Below are positions 57,651 to 64,000 of a DNA stretch of 64,000 nucleotides, piece by piece (the stretch's first letter is position 1; each line of letters starts with the position of its first letter). The stretch is from Fidelibacterota bacterium. Its GTDB lineage: Bacteria > Fidelibacterota > UBA8477 > JABMPR01. The position numbers and the translations under genes are program-made. Where the stretch lies: the NCBI GenBank assembly GCA_021734325.1, contig JAIPJF010000016.1:1-64000 (forward strand), read 5' to 3'. A model generated the notes under the pieces. It was not told where the DNA came from and ran no database searches. It saw only the letters and a program-made list of their open reading frames with translations.

Positions 57651-59583
57651 ATGGCGAAACAAAAATTGATCAGACCTTACGGATCATGGCGTTCGCGCAT
57701 ATCAGGTGAGGACTTAGTCAAGGGAAGCCTCCGGTTGGGACAATTAAGCATCGACCAGAAAAGGGTACTCTGGACTGAGGGTCGGCCAGAGGAAAAGGGT
57801 CGTACGGCACTGATGGAATGGTTGCTAAGCGGTAAACCTTCTGAGATCACCAAAGCCGATTGGGATGTTCGTTCCCGAGTGCACGAATATGGGGGGGGAG
57901 CCTTCCACAATAAGTCAGGCCGACTTTTTTTACATAGAAAACGCTGATCAGCAGCTCTACGAGATACTTAGCAATGGGAAAAGGCAGCAGATTACCCAGG
58001 AGGAGTATGTTCGTTTTGCCGATCCCATCCTGGACGAGAAACGAAATTCGATCTACCTCATAGCCGAAGATCATTGTGACGCTAAAAATGTTAAGAATTC
58101 AATAGTCAAGATTCATTTCGATGGGAATATGAAGCTGGAGTCCATTACCTCCGGGCATGATTTTTATTCAAATCCTCGTTTGAGCCCAGATGGAAGAAAA
58201 CTCCTCTTTCTGGCCTGGGATCACCCGAACATGCCCTGGGATGGTACACAATTATGGCTTGCTGATCTGGATGAGAAGGGCACACTGACTAAGCTGGAAG
58301 CAATCGCTGGCGGTCCTGAGGAATCCATATTCCAGCCAGAGTGGGATGAGGATGGGGGCCTATATTATGTTTCAGACAAAAGTGGGTGGTGGAACATCTA
58401 CCGGTATTCTGACCAGGGGATTCGCTGTCTCCTGAAGTTGGATGCAGAATTTGGACTGCCCCAGTGGGTCTTTGGAATGAGTACTTATGCGATTCTGGAC
58501 TCTGGAAGACTTGTGGCCGCATACAGGGACCAGAATGGATCCCATCTCATTCTGATCAATTCAATGACGGGAGCAGCTGAGGATATTGTATCACCTTATA
58601 CGGAAATCGAGCAGGTGCATGGTCGTGGTGATTTAATTACCTTTATTGGCAGTTCACCGGAAAAGCCTGCAGAAATCGTGGCATTAAATTTAAAGCCCAA
58701 TCGCTGGGAGATTCTCAGACGAAGCAGTAAAATTGATCTGGAACCTTCATTTATTTCTCACCCTGAGCTGATCAGCTATGAGGTACGCCATGGTGAGTTC
58801 TCCCACGCCTGGTATTATCCCCCGACAAATCCTGAATTCAAAGCCCCCGAGGAGGAAAAGCCGCCCCTGATTGTGATTAGCCATGGAGGCCCAACCTCTT
58901 ATAGTTCATCTTCGATCAGTATGAGTATTCAATATTGGACCAGTCGTGGTTTTGCCATAGCTGATGTCAATTACAGTGGCAGCACAGGTTATGGTCGCAA
59001 ATATCGGGAACGATTGAACGGTAATTGGGGCATTCGCGACGTGGAAGACTGTTGTATTGCTGCGAAATATCTGGCAGATCAGGGTAACGTAGACCATGCC
59101 CGTCTCATCATTAAAGGGGGGAGTGCAGGTGGATACACGACCCTGTCAGCACTGGCATTTTTCGATGTATTTAAAGCCGGTGCCAGCTACTACGGAGTGG
59201 GGGACCTTACGCTTCTTGCCAGGGATACCCATAAGTTTGAGAGCCGGTATCTGGATCGTCTTGTTGGCAAATTTCCGGAAGAAGAAGTATTGTACAAGGA
59301 GCGCTCTGCCCTGTTTCATACAGAACAATTCAACTGTCCCGTCATTTTCCTCCAGGGATTGGATGACAAGGTGGTGCCTCCCAATCAGGCAGAAGACATG
59401 TTGGCTGCCTTAAAGAAGAAGGGCATCCCTGTCGCTTATGTGCCCTTCGAAGGTGAATCTCATGGGTTTCGACAGGCAGGAAATATTGTCAAAGCAATTG
59501 AAAGTGAATTCTATTTTTATTCAAAAATCTTCAAATTCATTCCAGCTGAGGAGTTGAAACCCATTAGAATATTCAATCAGTAA
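57651..59583 (+). pseudogene. S9 family peptidase, broken by a one-base frameshift
   Basis: S9 peptidases cleave peptides with a Ser-Asp-His triad. The first part (57651-57947) encodes the family N-terminus (LIRPYGSWRSRISGEDLV, VRSRVHEYGGGAFHNKSGRLF) and then stops. The rest (from frame +1, around 57925) continues smoothly: FYIENADQQLYEI, beta-propeller repeats, then the hydrolase domain with GGSAGGYTTL (Ser), GLDDKVVPP (Asp) and ESHGFRQ (His). The frame changes at a T7 run (57925-57931); removing one T joins both into 643 residues, the normal size. A sequencing or assembly error, a true mutation or slippage are all possible. All catalytic residues are intact. Confidence 0.85.
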
Positions 59584-59591
59584 GAAAATAA

Positions 59592-59761
59592 AAGCTGCAA
59601 TAATGTGACATTTTTGAACCGTGTTATTCACGGTGGGTACCGCCCTTAAAGATCAGACTTCCTTGATCCCTAGGGCGGGAAAGGCCTGTCTTAGCAGCAA
59701 GGAGATGAGGTTCCCTTTTTTTAAGATCTCGTTCAAAAAATGCCGAGCACTATTGCAGCTT
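59592..59761 (-). ncRNA. Candidate structured RNA, about 170 nt
   Basis: In this 306-base gap between convergent genes no protein gene is convincing. The ends pair perfectly (AAGCTGCAATA at 59592-59602 with TATTGCAGCTT at 59751-59761), then GTG/CAC, then CATTTTTGAAC (59609-59619) with GTTCAAAAAATG (59731-59742), a closing helix of about 25 pairs. Inside are CCGTG-TTATT-CACGG, a stem CCGCCCT...AGGGCGG containing GATCA...TGATC, and GAGAT...ATCTC. On the minus strand the closing helix is followed by TTTTATTTTCTT, like a terminator, and TATCAT lies just upstream of the 5' end, like a -10 box. Size and closing helix resemble 6S RNA, but I cannot confirm the family. Confidence 0.55.
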
Positions 59762-59889
59762 AAATATGATAAAAAACCTGAACGCTCAGATAATACGTTC
59801 GAATAAATTTAGCGCGGAATAATCCATGTTCAAAGCTTAAAGAAGTTCAGTAAATCAGAGCTGAACAGGCCGGATGGTAGGTATCTGAT

Positions 59890-61158
59890 CTACAATTTAA
59901 TATCAGTGAGAACTTCTTCACCCTCTGATTTGGCAACGATGACTGCTCCGATGCTGTCGCTGGTAATATTAACTACAGTGCGAAACATATCGAGCGGTCT
60001 ATCAACAGCCAGCATGGTTCCGACAATGATCGCCGCCTGAGGATGGTCGCCCAGTCCCACAGCATCCAGAACGATAAATATCATCACCAGACCTGCAGAG
60101 GGGATCGCTGCTGCCCCAACAGAAGCCAGAAATGCCGTAATGACCACGATGAACTGCTGTGTCAGACTAAGATCAAATCCGAGAGCCTGGGCAATGAATA
60201 GTACACCGGCACATTCATAAAGCGCTGTTCCGTCCATATTTATTGTTGCCCCGAGTGGTATCACAAAACTGGTCACTTTATTTGATACACCGGCTCTATT
60301 CTCCACACAATCCATCGTTACCGGCAATGTGGCACCTGAAGAGCTTGTTGAAAAGGCTGTCGCCATGGCAGATGCCATGGCTTTGAAATGTTTCACAGGA
60401 TTGATTCTTGTAAAGAGCCAGAATACTAATGGGAGGATCACAAAGATGTGGAGGGATAAACCCAGCGCGATCGTTATCATATACCAGCCCACTGCTTTAA
60501 AGAGCTCAAACCCTGTGCTAGCCACGGCCTTTGCAATGAGACCGAAAACTCCAATTGGGAGGAACAGAATAACGCCCTGGGTCATTTTCATCATCACCTT
60601 GAACATATTTTCAAAAAAATCACGGGTGATCTGATATTCTCGTTCTGGTAATGCCGTTATTGCCATACCTAATATAATGGAGAAGAAAATGATGGCGAGG
60701 ACGTCACCTTTTGCCGCCGCCTGCAGGGGATTGGTTGGTATCATTCGTAGAAAAATGCTCCCCAGACTTCCTGGTTGACTCAAACTGGATGGGTCGAACT
60801 CCTGGCCCCCGGAACTAATATCAACGCCAACTCCTGGTTGAATGATATTTGTCAATGTCAGGCCTATCAAAATTGCCAACATGGAGGTCATGAGGTAATA
60901 CGTAAAGGTCTTCACTCCCAGTCTGCCCAAACTTTTGTTCTCTCCAATACCTGCAACACCTGATGTAATCGAAAAGAAAATAAGGGGGATGATAACCATT
61001 TTTAATAATCGCATAAACATATCACCCAGAGGTGCAACATTCATGGCTGACTCGCCCATGACCAGGGCGTAGATGATTCCACTGCCCATACCAATAAAAA
61101 CCTTCCAATACAATTCGAGATTCCAGAATTTCATAAATGCTTGACGCAAAAGGGACAT
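59890..61158 (-). CDS. Dicarboxylate/amino acid:cation symporter (DAACS family)
   Basis: This family imports glutamate, aspartate or C4-dicarboxylates with Na+ or H+. The 422-residue protein has eight or more membrane segments and two re-entrant loops. Signatures are SSSGATLPVTMDCVEN (serine-rich hairpin), GATINMDGTALYE and SVGAAAIPSAGLVMI. The ATG at 61158 has GAGGAAGA six bases upstream, so it is preferred to the earlier codon at 61182. Substrate (GltP or DctA type) cannot be fixed from sequence. Confidence 0.93.
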   Translation of the reverse strand: MSLLRQAFMKFWNLELYWKVFIGMGSGIIYALVMGESAMNVAPLGDMFMRLLKMVIIPLIFFSITSGVAGIGENKSLGRLGVKTFTYYLMTSMLAILIGLTLTNIIQPGVGVDISSGGQEFDPSSLSQPGSLGSIFLRMIPTNPLQAAAKGDVLAIIFFSIILGMAITALPEREYQITRDFFENMFKVMMKMTQGVILFLPIGVFGLIAKAVASTGFELFKAVGWYMITIALGLSLHIFVILPLVFWLFTRINPVKHFKAMASAMATAFSTSSSGATLPVTMDCVENRAGVSNKVTSFVIPLGATINMDGTALYECAGVLFIAQALGFDLSLTQQFIVVITAFLASVGAAAIPSAGLVMIFIVLDAVGLGDHPQAAIIVGTMLAVDRPLDMFRTVVNITSDSIGAVIVAKSEGEEVLTDIKL

Positions 61159-61332
61159 GTTATCTTCCTCTATTCTCAACAATGGTTTTTATACGTGACA
61201 CAATATAGGAGTCCTAATGGGGAAAGCACCTTGCAAATTATTTCTGCAGGACCGGTTTGAATTCCTCTATAATATTATTGCCTCATTCATCATTTTTATT
61301 TAGTTCATACCGGGGAAGAAAAGGACATAAGC

Positions 61333-62529
61333 GTGTTTTTAGTAGTTGTGGTTTTGGTGTTGAGTCTCTTGCATGGCTATGTCGGCCTTCGATTAATTGC
61401 CCCCTTCGATATCACAGGTAATGGTTTAATTCTGTACTGGTCAACCATTGGTCTGCTTGCACTGGCACCTCTGAGTGGGATCATATTGCGGGTAAGGGGG
61501 CTTGAAAATTCATATACCGATCTGCTGCTTTGGGTCGGCTATATGAGTCTCGGTCTATTCTCACTCGCCTTTGTCTTCTTTTTTATACGTGACATTCTGT
61601 GGCTCGCAGGTATCATCATAAGCAAATTATATATTCTCTTCAATGGTGAAGAGCGAGTGTCGTCATCATTTGATCCACATCGACGTCAATTTTTTCTCGT
61701 TACAATAAACTGGGGAATTGCTGGTGTAACTGGGACACTTGGAGCAATAGGACTATTCCAAGCCAGGGTTCCTCCCTCTGTAATCAAAAAGAAAATATAT
61801 TTAAAGCACTTACCTCCCCGACTGGATGGATTAAAGATAGTCCAGATCTCAGACCTCCATGTCGGACCGACGATCAAAGCGAATTACGTTCAGAAAGTTG
61901 TTGACCAGGCAAATGCACTGGAAGCCGATTTAATCTTCTTTACCGGGGACATGGTCGATGGCTCTGTGGAGTATCTCTCGACGGATGTTGAGCCTTTAAG
62001 AGAACTCCAGGCGAAATATGGTAAATATTTCGTAACCGGTAATCATGAATACTATGCTGGTGTCGAGTTCTGGGAGCAAAAGGTCAGTGAACTGGGTCTG
62101 AAAAATCTGCAGAATGAACATGAAATTCTGGAAATCAATGGCGAGGCAATTGCCATCGCAGGAGTAACGGATCTGATGGCCCATCAGGTATTAAAATCAC
62201 ACAGGAGCGATCCAGAGCTAGCGGTGAAGGGCATCCCTGCATCCATAACGACCCTCATGCTGGCTCATCAACCGGGGTCGGCGATTCAGATGGAGCATCT
62301 GAATGTTGATCTTATGCTCTGCGGACACACCCACGGTGGACAATATTTTCCCTTCAATCTGGCTGTGGCCAGGGTCCATCCATTTGTAGCAGGGCTGTAC
62401 AGACAGGGGGATATGCAGGTCTATGTCAATCAGGGGACCGGATATTGGGGACCCCCACTGCGTTTGGGCATCCCGTCTGAGATCACCTTGATTGAACTAA
62501 AGTCCGAGCAAGCGTCATCATCAACCTGA
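61333..62529 (+). CDS. Membrane-anchored calcineurin-like metallophosphoesterase
   Basis: The 398-residue protein starts at GTG, has four membrane helices in residues 1-145, then a phosphoesterase domain with the metal ligands in order: QISDLHVGP (Asp, His), FFTGDMVDG (Asp), GNHEYYAG (Asn, His), MLAHQPGSA (His) and CGHTHGGQYFP. It resembles YkuE/YaeI-type enzymes. YaeI-like members cleave UDP-diacylglucosamine or similar lipids, but no substrate can be stated here. Confidence 0.9.
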   Translation: MFLVVVVLVLSLLHGYVGLRLIAPFDITGNGLILYWSTIGLLALAPLSGIILRVRGLENSYTDLLLWVGYMSLGLFSLAFVFFFIRDILWLAGIIISKLYILFNGEERVSSSFDPHRRQFFLVTINWGIAGVTGTLGAIGLFQARVPPSVIKKKIYLKHLPPRLDGLKIVQISDLHVGPTIKANYVQKVVDQANALEADLIFFTGDMVDGSVEYLSTDVEPLRELQAKYGKYFVTGNHEYYAGVEFWEQKVSELGLKNLQNEHEILEINGEAIAIAGVTDLMAHQVLKSHRSDPELAVKGIPASITTLMLAHQPGSAIQMEHLNVDLMLCGHTHGGQYFPFNLAVARVHPFVAGLYRQGDMQVYVNQGTGYWGPPLRLGIPSEITLIELKSEQASSST

Positions 62530-62627
62530 CAAAGGCACTGTGCATTTCAAGGTTTTAGTCTATTCTACGGGATTCTCAAAACCTATTTGAATCTTGAATA
62601 CATTGTGGTGATTAGGTATATTCAAAT

Positions 62628-62960
62628 ATGAAATCTACTGGTAACAATTGGATGCGTATAATATTATCAACCTGGTTGATGGCATACATCTTGTTCGCCA
62701 GTGGGCATTTTAATCATATCCATGTTTATGGAAGTGCCGACATCGGTTTGTGTACATCCCAATGCCAGGATCCCACTCATCATGATTTGGAACCAGACTG
62801 CAAAGGTTTTCCTGTCAATTTGACCATGGGGGTTGATGCCCATCCCATTATTTTTGAGCTGCCTTCACCAGAATTCCAAATCATTCGGTTTGGTGAGGGA
62901 CAAAAACCCCTCGATGAAACCCCCTTATTTGATCGTTCCCGCGCTCCACCCCTTTCTTAA
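62628..62960 (+). CDS. Small secreted His/Cys-containing protein
   Basis: I do not recognise the family. The 110-residue protein has a hydrophobic N-terminal segment (RIILSTWLMAYILFA), then GHFNHIHVYG, CTSQCQD, THHDLEPDCKG, several possible metal ligands, and a proline-rich end. It is 56 bases before the porin-like gene and probably in the same operon. A role in metal handling is an inference from its residues and context. Confidence 0.6.
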   Translation: MKSTGNNWMRIILSTWLMAYILFASGHFNHIHVYGSADIGLCTSQCQDPTHHDLEPDCKGFPVNLTMGVDAHPIIFELPSPEFQIIRFGEGQKPLDETPLFDRSRAPPLS

Positions 62961-63016
62961 TATCTGTATCTTAAAAACTGTAAGTAATAATCCTTATTTT
63001 AGAAAAGGGTATGTAA

Positions 63017-64000
63017 GTGCGTATTATCAATATATTTATTTTTGCGATACTAGTGGGCAGTCTAAATGCTCAGACAAGTGTTAATCCCGACATCAGTGTT
63101 ATTGGCCAACTCCTGGGAAGTTATGCAGCGGATGAAATTGAGCTGCATGGTTCCAGCGTTGAATTGGCGTTTCAAGGTTATGTAAATCCTTTTGCCAGAG
63201 TTGATGTGTATTTGCACAAGCACATGGACTCTGAACCCATTGGCGTGGAAGAGGCAGTACTGTCAATTGAAAGGGGACTGCCCCTGGGCTTGGCGCTCCG
63301 AACAGGAAAACTGCGTCCTGACTTTGGCAAAATTAACAGTTTACACATGCACATGTTTCCTCAGATTCTACTCCCGGAACCTGTCGCTCAAATGTTGGGA
63401 GAAGAAAAATGGGGATCTTCAGGGATTGAGACCAGATGGCTAATGCCTTTGCTCTGGTACAGCAATCTGTCTTTGGCTTATCTCCAGGAAGGAATCTCCA
63501 CACATCATCATGTTGCTGTCGAAGAAGAAGAATCGTCACCTGGGCCAGCTATTTCAGGTCGCTATTCCATATTTTTTGATCTCGGTAATTTCTCCCATAT
63601 AGAAACTGGAATCAGCACCTATCAGCTGGTGGATGATGCAGATCAAAAAGTCAGCGGGTTTGATTTAAAATACAAATGGCGACCAGACAAGTACCGCTCC
63701 CTTATATGGGAATCAGAGCTGTTTTATAAAACGGCCTTTAGCGAATTGGATGAAGGGGTTCTGGAGAAACATAGTGAAGTATTGGCAGGCTACACACTTG
63801 TCACTTATCAATTTAAAAAGGTGTGGAATGCCGGAACAATTTTTGATTACTCCAGTGATTTGGAGGATTTGAAATATACATCGAGTGGAATCTTCATGGG
63901 ATTCAGTCCTGCAGAAGAATCGACAGTATTCAGGCTCTTCATAAAAGGAATTCAACATGGCACGGAAAAGCCTCAATTCCTTATCCAGACACAGTTACTT
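63017..64000 (+). CDS. Outer-membrane porin-like protein, partial at window end
   Basis: The frame starts at GTG 63017 with AAAAGGG eight bases upstream and runs off the window, open for 328 codons. It has a signal peptide (IINIFIFAILVGSLNAQ) and then long alternating strands: SVELAFQGYVNPFARVDVYL, LGLALRTGKLRPDFGKIN, LHMHMFPQ, WGSSGIETRWLMPL, SNLSLAYLQEG. A THHHVAVEEEE loop lies near residue 160. This looks like a beta-barrel porin, with a possible metal-binding His/Glu loop. The substrate is unknown. Confidence 0.8.
   Translation, partial: MRIINIFIFAILVGSLNAQTSVNPDISVIGQLLGSYAADEIELHGSSVELAFQGYVNPFARVDVYLHKHMDSEPIGVEEAVLSIERGLPLGLALRTGKLRPDFGKINSLHMHMFPQILLPEPVAQMLGEEKWGSSGIETRWLMPLLWYSNLSLAYLQEGISTHHHVAVEEEESSPGPAISGRYSIFFDLGNFSHIETGISTYQLVDDADQKVSGFDLKYKWRPDKYRSLIWESELFYKTAFSELDEGVLEKHSEVLAGYTLVTYQFKKVWNAGTIFDYSSDLEDLKYTSSGIFMGFSPAEESTVFRLFIKGIQHGTEKPQFLIQTQLL

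Noticed and set aside
57925-57931. Programmed -1 frameshift
   Set aside because: The required shift is +1 (or -2) and no pseudoknot or Shine-Dalgarno-like stimulator is apparent.
57651-57947. Separate 98-residue protein
   Set aside because: It is the N-terminal part of the S9 peptidase in another frame; the downstream frame continues the same domain.
59592-59761. Plus-strand orientation of the candidate RNA
   Set aside because: On the plus strand the closing helix is followed by TAAATATGAT, without a U-rich tract, whereas the minus strand has one.
59621-59806. 61-codon open frame in the gap after the S9 gene
   Set aside because: It has no ribosome binding site or recognisable domain and overlaps the paired elements of the candidate RNA.

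Overview
The window looks like a chromosomal segment of a diderm, LPS-making bacterium of the FCB assemblage. A Marinimicrobia-like or related uncultured lineage is my best inference. It rests on the fused LpxC-FabZ, on BamA/Skp/Lpx genes next to Dxr and RseP, on an SPFH/NfeD pair, on zinc-binding (C+) versions of S14, L36 and L28, and on frequent TTG/GTG starts. There are no insertion sequences, phage genes, tRNAs, rRNAs or CRISPR arrays. The content is mostly core genome with several less usual islands.

Layout. (1) 1-14606: one very long plus-strand ribosomal superoperon: the end of tuf, then the S10, spc and alpha clusters from rpsJ to rplQ, including secY, map, infA and rpmJ. An intrinsic terminator (14651-14680) lies inside the signal-peptide codons of the next gene. 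(2) 14633-20117: a secreted glycosidase-like protein, hutU and hutI of histidine degradation, a small secreted protein, a TPR lipoprotein, and a 15.6-copy tandem repeat of AATTAAG. (3) 20193-22706 (minus): plsY preceded by a protein that fuses FakA-like (DAK2) and FakB-like (DegV) modules. Together they could turn free fatty acid into acyl-phosphate and then lysophosphatidate. (4) 23027-24878: ferredoxin, Mrp/ApbC and a SufT-like MIP18 protein, an Fe-S set. (5) 24885-38321: envelope biogenesis: uppS, bamA, skp, lpxD, lpxC-fabZ, lpxA, an unknown outer-membrane-like protein, dxr, rseP, an LpxL-type acyltransferase, a YrdC/Sua5 protein and an MsbA-like ABC exporter. (6) 38332-42411: GtrA (minus), DUF3108, NfeD, FloA and a small membrane protein, closed by a bidirectional terminator. 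(7) 42485-52574 (minus): a Cys-rich polytopic membrane protein, a SPOR lipoprotein, ndk, sucD, sucC, carbamate kinase, then a tightly overlapping four-gene unit (GMC oxidoreductase, ABC ATPase, ABC permease, LolA-like secreted protein), and rpmB. (8) 52745-59583: dusB, a cyclic 2,3-diphosphoglycerate synthase-family protein, a SUI1/YciH factor, a small CxxC membrane protein, an ArnT-like glycosyltransferase, and an S9 peptidase broken by a one-base frameshift at a T7 run. (9) 59584-64000: a candidate structured RNA (about 170 nt, probably minus strand), a dicarboxylate/glutamate symporter, a metallophosphoesterase, and a His/Cys-rich secreted protein next to a His-loop outer-membrane protein cut by the window end.

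The most interesting points are the FakA-FakB fusion beside plsY, the overlapping oxidoreductase/ABC/LolA-like operon, the unidentified structured RNA, and the terminator embedded in a signal peptide.
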